Assembly (NCBI GenBank): GCA_910578785.1
Contig: CAJTSJ010000002.1
Location: 69,753 to 133,752 of the forward strand
Length of the DNA: 64,000 nt
Reading direction: 5' to 3'
Source: an uncultured Muribaculum sp.
Lineage (GTDB): Bacteria; Bacteroidota; Bacteroidia; Bacteroidales; Muribaculaceae
Numbering within the stretch: the first letter of the stretch is position 1; every line of letters begins with the position of its first letter. Under the pieces are notes generated by a model, which saw only the letters and a list, made by a program, of their open reading frames with translations, did not search any database and was not told the DNA's origin. The translations under genes were made by a program, and so were the position numbers. This document shows positions 26,092 through 34,540 of this stretch, piece after piece.

Positions 26092-26552
26092 TAGACCATA
26101 ATAATTGAAATAGTTGACAACGACGAATAAGCGCCGGTCACCTCTGCGGGGGCCGGCGCTTTAAATTTATCTGTATACCGAGGTGCGAACGGCGGCTATT
26201 TCATCCGCTCGGATTCAGGATTACTTCCTTTCGCTGAACCTCATCTTTGTAACTATAACGCTAACTCATAGCCGATTGTTCACAAAACCCACCCGCCCCG
26301 ACATCACACACCACAGACACATCCCCCCCGAAGCGCATCGGAGGTGCATACACACAGGACGCGTCAGTATAGCACACCTTGATGGCGCATCGACAGGACA
26401 CACCACACATGGCGCATCAGCATGACACCCCGCGGGAGGCGCGTCGGAGACGCGACCATACGTTAAGCCCCACGATAAAAACACTTCGTGGTTTTATCGT
26501 GGGGACACTCGTGGTACCATACCAGCCTACAACGTCGGAGACGTTGCACCCA
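26092..26552. other. 461-base intergenic region: terminator and structured repeat
   Basis: No protein gene. It holds the terminator of the lipoprotein gene (26130-26168) and, from about 26331, a set of GCGCATCGGAGG- or ATGGCGCATC-like degenerate cores leading into repeat copy 2 (26438-26554). The stretch 26170-26330 shows nothing I can name. Confidence 0.6.
26130..26168 (+). terminator. Intrinsic terminator after the receptor/lipoprotein unit
   Basis: AGCGCCGG pairs with CCGGCGCT, and TTTAAATTT follows. It ends the rightward transcript of the TonB receptor and lipoprotein. Confidence 0.8.
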
Positions 26553-26554
26553 TC
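26438..26554. repeat. Structured intergenic repeat, copy 2
   Basis: Same plan as the element at 14284-14423: GCGCGTCGGAGACGCGACC and ATACGTTAA on the left, a central 13-base-pair stem (CCCCACGATAAAA at 26468-26480 with TTTTATCGTGGGG at 26492-26504), and CAACGTCGGAGACGTTG plus CACCCATC on the right. The central stem differs in sequence from copy 1 but both strands of it differ together, so the fold is kept. The end overlaps the stop codon of the GH43-like gene by two bases. Confidence 0.85.
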
Positions 26555-28622
26555 AGGCTTCGGGAATTATGTCATACGTCTTCACCACACCCTTGTAATC
26601 AAACTTCACCGTGGCCTTGTCAGTGCGCGACTTCGGCTGTGTGATTTCGATTTTAACATCGGGATTGTCCGATGTCGCGGTCACTTTCGGTGCCGACTTG
26701 TCCGATTCCGGAAGAGCGTAAGATGCTTCGTAGCGGTCATAACCGGTGTAGCCGTTCTTATGCGTCATGCGCACAGGAGTCGAGGGCAGATCCACCGCCT
26801 TGCCGTTGACACTGATGGCTACCTGGGGCGTGCGCGGGAAATCCATTGCGTTGCCCTTCTTGCTGAAGCCAAGGCCCTTGAGCAGACATGCCGGCCGGCC
26901 CTCCTGGCCGTCGGCCACGAGATAGATGGCATGCTTCTTGTCGAGGCGGTCGATTGCTTCCGACACGTCGGCCGTAAACCTGGCTACCTCCCGGGCCGAG
27001 CCTGCGGGAACGGTGATTTCGCCTATCTTACGGCCCTTCCATGCGTTGTTGGCATACGGACCGTCGAGCATGATGCTTATCTTAAACTCCTTGTCGGTGA
27101 GAGGCTTCAGGAACAGGTTAAGGCAGGTCTTATCGCCCTTTTTGGTGCCTTCAAACGGCTTCAGGCCCTTGTCGGCTTTCTTGAGTCCGCCGAAACCGAA
27201 ATATTTATAGCCTACTACGTCGCCGCCGTTCATCTTGATAGGCATGTCGTTGTCCCAGATGTCCCATGAGTCCTGCTGCGAGCCGACATTCGACAGATAG
27301 CACGCATATCCGGCCGAGTAATATTTAAATGGGTCGAGTCCATAAATCTGGAATCCTTCAGAAGTGACTTCGGCACCCGTATACTCGTTGCCGTCAGCGG
27401 CCTTGACCGTCCAGATTCCGTCGGGTGCATACGGGTCATATCCTCTGATGACCACCTTGCCGCCTTCGGCCACGGGCTTCTCGTCCCACTGGATGGTGAC
27501 AGGGGCCACCATAGCCTGACGGGCAAATCCGAATCCGCGGGGCGGACGATGGTAGAACACGTACCATTGGCCGTTGATGTCCTGAAGACTGCCGTGGGTG
27601 TTATGGGCGGCATTGGCTCCGATAAGCTTGCTTCCGTCATGGTTAAGCTCCACACCGCGCGAGTCTACAAGCACGCCTCCGCTGCGCCACGGACCCAGAG
27701 GCGAGTCGCCGAATGCATAGCGAAGCGTCGAGTTGGTGTTGCCCAGACCGTATTCCTTTCCGGAATAGCCTGAGAATATCATGACATACTTGTTTCCGAC
27801 CTTACGGATGGACGATGCTTCAAAAAATCCGAAATCGTGCGGATCCTGATCCTTGTGCAGTGCCGGATATTCAGTGCCCTCCGGTTCGCGGATGTCGCCG
27901 CGCGGTGTGCTGGCGGGGATGAAGTAAGGTATCACTTCCGTTCCGGGACGCACGGAGTACATGGTGTTCTGGTCGATTTCGGCCGCAAGCGAACGCTGGA
28001 ATCCCCAGAAGCCGTAGGCACGGAATCCCTTGTCGTAGTCGGGGTCTGACGGATCGGTGATTATGTCGATGAACACCGAGGGGTCAAATCCGAATACGCT
28101 GCCCGCCAGAGTGGCCGACCCGTCGTCAGTCAGATTGACCGGGGTGAACGGGCCGTCGGGGCGGTTGCCTTTGCACACCATGGCCTCGCGGCGCGGTCCG
28201 CGGCTGTGGGGATAGAGATAGTACACCTTAGAGCCGTCCTTTTGCGGTATCTCTACCAGGTCGGGAGCATACATGATGTCCCAAAGGCCGTCCTTGCTGT
28301 AGGTGAAGATTGGCCCTTCGTCGCGCCAGTCGGTGAGGTCTTCCACCGGTGCAGACCACATGCGGATGTCAGAGCCGCAGTATTTGTCGAAGCTCGTGTC
28401 GTGGGAGCCGATGATGTATGCGCGGTATTTGCCGGGACAGTCGGGGTCTTCAAACACACGCGGTTCGCCGTCGGGAAGATGTTCCCATAACGGCAGATAC
28501 GGATTGCCCGTACCATGCTCGGCGACTGAACTGCCTGACGGCGAAGCGGCATTGCCTGCAAGGGGGAGCATCATGCTTCCCGCGATGCAGATAACGGATA
28601 GTGAAAGTCTGTGGATGTTCAT
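26553..28622 (-). CDS. Exported GH43-like glycoside hydrolase, 689 residues
   Basis: Exported protein with a signal peptide ending near GNAAS. The five-blade propeller begins with NPYLPLWEHLPDGEPRVFED and contains MYAPDLV, SVFGFDPSVFID (middle acid) and DFGFFEASSIRKVG, where the Glu before ASSI is the likely catalytic acid. The first-blade Asp is probably in EPRVFED, which is not the canonical xDP form. After about residue 400 come a linker domain and a CBM6-like beta domain (KYFGFGG to GEITVPAG), then a further C-terminal domain ending in DIIPEA. Such proteins act on arabinose- or xylose-decorated glycans, but this subfamily's specificity cannot be read from the sequence. It stands alone, ends inside the structured repeat, and faces away from the terminase cassette. 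Confidence 0.8.
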   Translation of the reverse strand: MNIHRLSLSVICIAGSMMLPLAGNAASPSGSSVAEHGTGNPYLPLWEHLPDGEPRVFEDPDCPGKYRAYIIGSHDTSFDKYCGSDIRMWSAPVEDLTDWRDEGPIFTYSKDGLWDIMYAPDLVEIPQKDGSKVYYLYPHSRGPRREAMVCKGNRPDGPFTPVNLTDDGSATLAGSVFGFDPSVFIDIITDPSDPDYDKGFRAYGFWGFQRSLAAEIDQNTMYSVRPGTEVIPYFIPASTPRGDIREPEGTEYPALHKDQDPHDFGFFEASSIRKVGNKYVMIFSGYSGKEYGLGNTNSTLRYAFGDSPLGPWRSGGVLVDSRGVELNHDGSKLIGANAAHNTHGSLQDINGQWYVFYHRPPRGFGFARQAMVAPVTIQWDEKPVAEGGKVVIRGYDPYAPDGIWTVKAADGNEYTGAEVTSEGFQIYGLDPFKYYSAGYACYLSNVGSQQDSWDIWDNDMPIKMNGGDVVGYKYFGFGGLKKADKGLKPFEGTKKGDKTCLNLFLKPLTDKEFKISIMLDGPYANNAWKGRKIGEITVPAGSAREVARFTADVSEAIDRLDKKHAIYLVADGQEGRPACLLKGLGFSKKGNAMDFPRTPQVAISVNGKAVDLPSTPVRMTHKNGYTGYDRYEASYALPESDKSAPKVTATSDNPDVKIEITQPKSRTDKATVKFDYKGVVKTYDIIPEA

Positions 28623-28658
28623 GTTTTAATGATTGGTAATGTTGAAACTTGAATAATG

Positions 28659-28666
28659 CAAATTTA
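28659..28666 (-). promoter_or_regulatory. -7 promoter element of the GH43-like gene
   Basis: On the minus strand TAAATTTG fits TAnnTTTG and lies 37 bases before the start codon at 28622. The expected TTG is not at the ideal distance. Confidence 0.5.
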
Positions 28667-28827
28667 ATACTATCGGGGGGTTAGGTCGGCCAACTCACGT
28701 TGCATTCATATATACATTGTGGAACAACGGTGCCGAAAACGTTCCAAATGTCACATCGTATGTCTCATTGGGCCTTCCGGGGTGGATTTTACTCCGATTT
28801 CGCAGTATCAGTTGGATTTTTAGGGAT

Positions 28828-28835
28828 TATCTTTG
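28828..28835 (+). promoter_or_regulatory. -7 promoter element of the terminase cassette
   Basis: TATCTTTG matches TAnnTTTG and lies 29 bases before the start codon of the 719-residue gene. A TTGG lies only 13-14 bases upstream, too close for the usual spacing. Confidence 0.5.
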
Positions 28836-28864
28836 CATAGAATTTTAATCTTTAATAATATACT

Positions 28865-31024
28865 ATGAAAAACATTTCAGTCAGACCTCGGCTGCCGATA
28901 TGCGGCGAGGTTTCGGCATACGCCGAACATCTTAAATCGGAACTATGTGCCGGGGCGTCGGTTCTCGTCTATTCCAGCGACGTCGCCCCCGTCGGATTTG
29001 AACCGGAGGGAGATGCCGGGCCGTCAGACGCGTTTCGGCGCGACTATCCGCCGCTGTCGTTTGTTGCCGCGGCAAAGCGCACATTCACCGGCACGACAAA
29101 GCCGCGCCGGCTCACTGGCGACGCCGATTACATTCACTGGTCAGGACCGATGGCCGACTCCGACGCGCATGCGCTGGGGAGCGATGTCACGTCGATGTAT
29201 CTGCATCTCGGCGACACTGCACTCGACGCCGGATACTACGTCCAGCCGGTGATGGCGTGGTACAGAATCCTCGATGCCGGGGGAGCGGAGCTTTACAGGT
29301 CGATGCCGGTCATTGTCGGATCGGGAATCCAGGGAGCCGACGCCATTATGTCCGACGTGGTGCGCGACGGCTCGGTGACGGTCAATGGATTCAAAATGTC
29401 GCTGGAGGGATTTCGTCTCGGATTTGTTGTGCCGGAGACCGGCGGTGAATGCTATGCCGATGCAGTGTCGCTCGAAGTCATGGTGACACCCATGCTGGAC
29501 ATGCTCTCGTACGCAACAGACGCTGGCATATCGATGGGCAGGCACGAAGGAGCCGAAGTTCTGACGGCCCGCATGGCAAAGCTGGCCGAGGCTCCGCTTA
29601 TGGTGGCTTCAGTGCTTGACCGGCTCGACGAAGTGAGCCGTGTGGCTGTCAGGTTTATCAGACCGTTTGATGGAGGACTCGGCATAACACCGGGCGGCGT
29701 GGTCGCGGTGTCGGTCATAAGAGAGTCCGGCATTGCCGAAGAGAGCGGCCGCCTTATGAAGTTGTTGAAGCGTAAAGCTCACCCCGCCGACCGCCTCATA
29801 GCGGAGTCGACCCTGCCCCACGGATTCAAGGCCGACGTGGCTGTCCGCATAGGCGACATGATGGTCTACGGAGCCGTCACCCCGCTGCATCGGAGGCCTC
29901 AGCGACTGTCGGACATGGCGGTCGGCCATGCACCGGCGGAGGCATGCACGGCACTGGTCAGAGTGACGTCTGTCGGCGCGGACGGTGCGGAGGAGATTCT
30001 GTCGACTTCGGAAAGCATGATGTCAACGGCTCCCGACCGTCTGTCGCCGTTGATTGTCTATCCGCTTCCCGGTGCCGTGAAGATGGAGATTCAGGTCACA
30101 AAGGCCGGTGGCGGAGTACGCCGGCTGATTGAACTTCCGCTTCGCCCTACTCCCGACGGTACGATGTCATATTACCTCGCTTCCGGCCTTCTGCCGATAT
30201 CCGTTGATGCCGGAGTCGAGACTCCGGTACCGTTGCTCCCGGTCGACTCCCCTTTTGAAGTTAAGCGCGGAGGCCTGCTGGCGGTGTCGTCGCTCGACAG
30301 GCCGTATGCACTGCGGTCGTGCATCGACATCTGCGACGGCGGCATAACGGCGGTCACTCCAGCCTCGCGTTCGTCGAGCGCATGGGATTTTGCACGACGC
30401 CATCTCTACCTGTTTTCCACCTCAGGAGTCTATTCAGTGGCGGTCAATGCCTCATGCACGCTGACCTCAGCACACCTCATCATCCCGCTTCCGGTAGTAA
30501 GCCGGGGCCACGTGGCCTACACGCCCCATGGCGTATATTTTCTGTCGGGCGGGTCGCTGTTCAGAGTGTCGGGGGCCAGGACAGAAGCGGTCATGCAGGA
30601 CGTTGGCGCAGATGCATTGGCGTGGGACATGGAACGCGGCAGGCTGTGGTGCCGTATGACAGAGGGAGGCTATCTTACGGTCACCGCCGGCGGCGAATGG
30701 TCGGCGGCGAATCCTGAACATGCCGGCCTCGTCCGATGGCGCACACGACTGGCCTTGGACGGTATGGATCCGGCGACGCTGCGCCGTATGCTATGGCTTG
30801 TGTCCGGGTCGGATGTGTCTCTCGACATAAGCGTTCGAGGCGACAACGGACGCGAACAGGAGTCGTCATGTCTGCTGGCGCTGCATGTCGCCGGCACTAT
30901 ATGCTCGCCTGTCAGAAGCGCGGTCAGAGCCAGGCCGTTCAGGTATCTGACCGTGGAGGTGTCGGGAACCGTCGGCGGCGACTTCCGGCTCGGCGAACTG
31001 CTGCTTGGTTTTGACAATCGTTAA
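28865..31024 (+). CDS. Large protein of unknown family, first gene of the terminase cassette
   Basis: I do not recognise a named family for this 719-residue protein. It has no signal peptide or membrane helix. The first 270 residues look like an all-beta assembly domain. The last 250 contain repeated blades such as ARRHLYLFSTSGVYSVAV, GHVAYTPHGVYFLSGGSLFRVSG and AWDMERGRLWCRM, resembling a beta-propeller. The final part (RARPFRYLTVEVSGTVGGDFRLGELLLG) looks like a jelly-roll edge. Virion structural proteins of Bacteroidales phages often have this look, but that is impression, not a match. It lies 19 bases before an intact terminase gene, so a virion or DNA-packaging role is the leading guess. 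It is GC-rich like its surroundings, with no sign of decay. Confidence 0.8.
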   Translation: MKNISVRPRLPICGEVSAYAEHLKSELCAGASVLVYSSDVAPVGFEPEGDAGPSDAFRRDYPPLSFVAAAKRTFTGTTKPRRLTGDADYIHWSGPMADSDAHALGSDVTSMYLHLGDTALDAGYYVQPVMAWYRILDAGGAELYRSMPVIVGSGIQGADAIMSDVVRDGSVTVNGFKMSLEGFRLGFVVPETGGECYADAVSLEVMVTPMLDMLSYATDAGISMGRHEGAEVLTARMAKLAEAPLMVASVLDRLDEVSRVAVRFIRPFDGGLGITPGGVVAVSVIRESGIAEESGRLMKLLKRKAHPADRLIAESTLPHGFKADVAVRIGDMMVYGAVTPLHRRPQRLSDMAVGHAPAEACTALVRVTSVGADGAEEILSTSESMMSTAPDRLSPLIVYPLPGAVKMEIQVTKAGGGVRRLIELPLRPTPDGTMSYYLASGLLPISVDAGVETPVPLLPVDSPFEVKRGGLLAVSSLDRPYALRSCIDICDGGITAVTPASRSSSAWDFARRHLYLFSTSGVYSVAVNASCTLTSAHLIIPLPVVSRGHVAYTPHGVYFLSGGSLFRVSGARTEAVMQDVGADALAWDMERGRLWCRMTEGGYLTVTAGGEWSAANPEHAGLVRWRTRLALDGMDPATLRRMLWLVSGSDVSLDISVRGDNGREQESSCLLALHVAGTICSPVRSAVRARPFRYLTVEVSGTVGGDFRLGELLLGFDNR

Positions 31025-31043
31025 TTTCTAAAAATTTATTGCC

Positions 31044-32909
31044 ATGAAAGACATTATAGAGGAAAACATCAGGCGCAACCGCGCTTTAAACGAAGCCTAC
31101 GACCCCATGTCGGGTCTCGGATGCACGGGTGAAAGGACCGAGTGCCGGCTGTTCGGACGTTGCTTATACGTGCCCGAACAGATGGTGCGCGACGAAAAGT
31201 TCACTTTGGTATCGTCCGACGAGACGGCCTTTGCCCGGCTCAGGGTGAAGTACGACTTTGAATTCTGGGCGGCGAACTGCGTGACCATCAAGGACAAGGT
31301 GTCGGGTATGGACATGCGCATGAGGCTGAACCGCCCGCAGCGCCGGGTGCTCGGCGAGCTTGAGCGCCAGCGTCTGTCACGACAGCCCATAAGGCTTATC
31401 ATGCTGAAAGCCCGCCAGTGGGGAGGCAGTACGCTCGTGCAGACCTACATGGCTTGGATTCAGTGCGTTCACCGCCGCAACTGGAACTCGCTCATCTGCG
31501 CCCACGTGAAAGACACCTCGGCGACTATCAGGGGCATGTACACGAAGCTTCTGGCCAACTATCCGGAGACATTCTGGGACGAGGAAGCGGCTCCGGCGTT
31601 CAGGCCGTTTGAGCGGTCGGTCAACACGCGCGTCATCGAGGGGCGCGGATGTATGGTCACGGTCGGGTCGAGCGAAGGCCAGGAAGCCGTCCGCGGCAAC
31701 GACTATGCCATGGCCCACCTGAGCGAGGTGGCGTTCTGGCCCGACACGGCCTCGCGCTCTCCCGAAGGCTTCATCAGGGCCGTATGCGGCGGCATAGCCC
31801 GTGTGCCGATGTCGCTGATAGTCCTGGAGAGCACGGCCAACGGGGTCGGCAATTATTTCCACAACGAATGGATGCGGTCGGTGCGCGGCGAGAGCGACAA
31901 GACGGCCGTGTTCGTCCCCTGGTACGAGATTGACATCTACTCGGCACCTGTCGACGACCCCGAGGCGCTGTGGACAGGCATGGACGATTACGAAAAGTCG
32001 CTTTGGGAGCGCGGATGCACCCTTGAGCAGATATGCTGGTACAGGCAGAAGCGCAAGGAGTATCCATCGCGCCAGCTGATGGCGGCGGAATACCCTACCG
32101 ACGATGTAGAGGCCTTTGCCAATTCGGGCAACGGCGTGTTTGACCCCGTGCATATAGAGAAACTCCGCCTCAGCTGCCGGGAAGCCCCGATGCGCGGCGA
32201 ACTGACCGCAAGGGCTGTCTCAGGCCCCGGTGCGCTCGACATCGCAGGCTTCGCCGAGGATTCGCGCGGATCGCTTTCGGTGTGGAAGCGCCCGGAATCC
32301 GGAGGCACGAACCGCGACCGGTATGTGGTGGCCGTCGACATCGGCGGCAGGTCGGCCGCGAGCGACTACTCCGTCATAGCCGTCATAGACCGCTTCGGCG
32401 AGGACGGCCGGCCGGAGATTGCGGCGCAGTGGCGCGGACACATCGACCACGACCTGCTGACCTGGAAAGCGGCTTCGATAGCATCATGGTATGGCGAGGC
32501 CCTGCTCGTCATCGAGAGCAACACTCTCGAGACGGAGCATACCGACGGCGAACCCGGACTGTACATACTGTCACAGCTGAGCAACGTCTATCCGAACCTA
32601 TACAGGCGCGAGGCGGCCGACCGTCCCGGTGGCGGAATGCGCATCGGCTTCCACACCAACCGCTCCACCAAGTCATTGGTTATAAGTCATCTGATAAGTG
32701 TGGTACGTGAGTCGGCATATATCGAGCGTGACTTCGGAGCATGCAATGAAATGACGGTCTATGAATGCGGCCCGTCGGGAAGCTTCGGTGCCAAGTGCGG
32801 ATACCACGACGACATACTTATGACCCGGGCTATCGGCCTGTATGTGGCATCGACCATGCCCGCCCGGGTCTGCATCGCGGCCTCTCCGAGAAGACTTTTC
32901 CGGTGGTAA
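31044..32909 (+). CDS. Phage-type terminase large subunit
   Basis: 621-residue DNA-packaging motor with all expected parts in order. ATPase: Walker A-like KARQWGGST (residues 122-130), Walker B with catalytic Glu in AHLSEVAFW (about 224-232), and coupling motif ESTANG (262-267). Nuclease of RNase H type: Asp432 in AVDIGGRSAASDYS, Glu491 in VIESNTLE, and Asp in YHDDILMTRA near residue 590. A Cys-rich N-terminus (CTGERTECRLFGRC) may bind metal. It is full length and uninterrupted. It lies 19 bases after a 719-residue unknown protein, yet no small terminase, portal, capsid, tail, integrase or lysis gene is nearby; core metabolic genes begin 220 bases downstream. So it is either a domesticated phage gene, a dispersed gene-transfer-type system, or the last trace of a prophage. 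Confidence 0.9.
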   Translation: MKDIIEENIRRNRALNEAYDPMSGLGCTGERTECRLFGRCLYVPEQMVRDEKFTLVSSDETAFARLRVKYDFEFWAANCVTIKDKVSGMDMRMRLNRPQRRVLGELERQRLSRQPIRLIMLKARQWGGSTLVQTYMAWIQCVHRRNWNSLICAHVKDTSATIRGMYTKLLANYPETFWDEEAAPAFRPFERSVNTRVIEGRGCMVTVGSSEGQEAVRGNDYAMAHLSEVAFWPDTASRSPEGFIRAVCGGIARVPMSLIVLESTANGVGNYFHNEWMRSVRGESDKTAVFVPWYEIDIYSAPVDDPEALWTGMDDYEKSLWERGCTLEQICWYRQKRKEYPSRQLMAAEYPTDDVEAFANSGNGVFDPVHIEKLRLSCREAPMRGELTARAVSGPGALDIAGFAEDSRGSLSVWKRPESGGTNRDRYVVAVDIGGRSAASDYSVIAVIDRFGEDGRPEIAAQWRGHIDHDLLTWKAASIASWYGEALLVIESNTLETEHTDGEPGLYILSQLSNVYPNLYRREAADRPGGGMRIGFHTNRSTKSLVISHLISVVRESAYIERDFGACNEMTVYECGPSGSFGAKCGYHDDILMTRAIGLYVASTMPARVCIAASPRRLFRW

Positions 32910-33085
32910 ACCAGTCAAGCACTGACTGTTTTTCACAAGCGGACGGCCTGTAGTTACATATTAATGCTAAAATATCAATATTAGCATTTTAAATCAAATC
33001 AAAATCAATTTTTCGCACAATTAAGTCATTAATGTGCCAATGGTTAACGATATGTTAAAACTCTTTTATCAATTAAAATAATTAT

Positions 33086-33093
33086 TATATTTG
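33086..33093 (+). promoter_or_regulatory. -7 promoter element of the 2-oxoacid oxidoreductase operon
   Basis: TATATTTG lies 36 bases before the ferredoxin start at 33130, inside a 220-base AT-rich gap (32910-33129) that otherwise shows nothing. Confidence 0.6.
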
Positions 33094-33129
33094 TGAAAAC
33101 GTTATAAATCTAAATCAACATAATTCCCT

Positions 33130-33360
33130 ATGGCAAAAGTTCAAGGAGTCGTTGTCATTAATGAAGAACGTTGCAAAGGGTGCGACCTTTGTGTTGTGGC
33201 ATGTCCCACCAATGTCCTTCAGCTACAGAGCATGGAAGTCAATGACCGTGGTTATCATTTCGCGTCCATGGTTAACCCAGAAGAGTGTATCGGATGCGCC
33301 AGTTGCGCTTTGGTGTGTCCCGACGGATGCATCGAAGTGTATCGAGCAGTTAATAAATAA
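33130..33360 (+). CDS. 2-oxoacid:ferredoxin oxidoreductase, ferredoxin-like delta subunit
   Basis: 76-residue protein with two 4Fe-4S cluster motifs, CKGCDLCVVACP and CIGCASCALVCP, the usual delta subunit carrying electrons from the catalytic subunits to ferredoxin. It is the first gene of a four-gene operon with alpha, beta and gamma subunits. A 71-base gap separates it from the alpha gene. Length and cluster spacing fit the VorD/KorD type. Confidence 0.9.
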   Translation: MAKVQGVVVINEERCKGCDLCVVACPTNVLQLQSMEVNDRGYHFASMVNPEECIGCASCALVCPDGCIEVYRAVNK

Positions 33361-33431
33361 GCGTTATTCAAGTATTTAACCCTTGCGTTTACGGATTGTA
33401 AGTAAATGCAATCTATCCATTCAGTACGAAT

Positions 33432-34526
33432 ATGAGTGAAGAAATAAAGTTGATGAAAGGTAACGAGGCCATAGCCCACGCCGCCATCAGATACGGAGCC
33501 GACGGTTATTTCGGCTACCCGATTACGCCTCAGAGCGAGGTACTTGAGACCCTTGAAGAGCTGATGCCATGGGAGACCACCGGCATGGTGGTTCTTCAGG
33601 CCGAGAGCGAAGTTGCAGCCATAAACATGGTGTATGGCGGCGCCGCATGCGGAAAGGCCGTGTTCACATCTTCGTCGTCGCCGGGCGTCAGCCTCAAACA
33701 GGAAGGCATCAGTTATATTGCCGCCGGCGAACTTCCGGCCCTGATCATCAACGTGATGCGCGGAGGCCCCGGACTTGGAACCATCCAGCCCTCGCAGGCC
33801 GACTACTTCCAGACCACAAAGGGCGGCGGCCACGGCGACTACCGCCTGATCACGCTGGCTCCGTCGTCGGTGCAGGAGATGGCCGACTTCGTAGGTCTTG
33901 GTTTTGACCTGGCGTTCAAATACCGCACTCCGTCAATCATTCTCGCCGACGGCATCGTAGGACAGATGATGGAGAAAGTCGTACTGCCCCCGCAGCGTCC
34001 GCGCCGCACCGACGAGGAGATAGCCCGCCAGTGCCCGTGGGCCGTGACCGGCAAGCCGGCATCGCGCAAACGCAACGTGATGACCACTCTCGAGCTCGAA
34101 CCTGCCGCCATGGAGGTGATCAATAACCGCCTGCAGGAGAAGTACAAGCTTATAGAAGAGAATGAAGTGCGGTACCAGACATACGACACCGACGATGCCG
34201 AATATCTCATCGTGGCGTTCGGATCGATAGCGCGAATCTGCCAGAAAGCCATCGAGGAAGCCCGCGAACAGGGCATAAAGATAGGCCTGCTTCGTCCGAT
34301 TACGCTCTGGCCGTTCCCCAAGGATGAGATCGACCGCCTGTCACACAAGGTCAAGGGCATACTTGTAGTAGAGATAAATGCCGGACAGATGATCGAGGAT
34401 GTACGCCTGTCGTGCCACGACCGCATTCCCGTCTATCATTTCGGCCGTCTGGGAGGCATGATTCCCGACCCGCAGGAAGTGCTTGACGCTTTCTTCAACC
34501 ATTTCCCGGAAGCTAATAAACAATAA
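33432..34526 (+). CDS. vorB: 2-oxoacid:ferredoxin oxidoreductase alpha subunit (VorB type)
   Basis: 364 residues. Alpha subunit of the thiamine-diphosphate enzyme that oxidatively decarboxylates a 2-oxoacid with CoA to an acyl-CoA, passing electrons to ferredoxin. GNEAIAHAAIRYGADGYFGYPITPQSE is the start of the pyrimidine-binding domain; RGGPGLGTIQPSQADYFQ and the GLLRPITLWPFP transketolase-type C-terminal domain follow. The family name commonly used is 3-methyl-2-oxobutanoate (2-ketoisovalerate) oxidoreductase. The 2-oxoglutarate enzyme is very similar, so the substrate is uncertain. ilvE, two genes further on, makes or uses the matching branched-chain 2-oxoacids, which mildly favours the VOR reading. 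Confidence 0.88.
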   Translation: MSEEIKLMKGNEAIAHAAIRYGADGYFGYPITPQSEVLETLEELMPWETTGMVVLQAESEVAAINMVYGGAACGKAVFTSSSSPGVSLKQEGISYIAAGELPALIINVMRGGPGLGTIQPSQADYFQTTKGGGHGDYRLITLAPSSVQEMADFVGLGFDLAFKYRTPSIILADGIVGQMMEKVVLPPQRPRRTDEEIARQCPWAVTGKPASRKRNVMTTLELEPAAMEVINNRLQEKYKLIEENEVRYQTYDTDDAEYLIVAFGSIARICQKAIEEAREQGIKIGLLRPITLWPFPKDEIDRLSHKVKGILVVEINAGQMIEDVRLSCHDRIPVYHFGRLGGMIPDPQEVLDAFFNHFPEANKQ

Positions 34527-34540
34527 AATTCGTCACCGTT

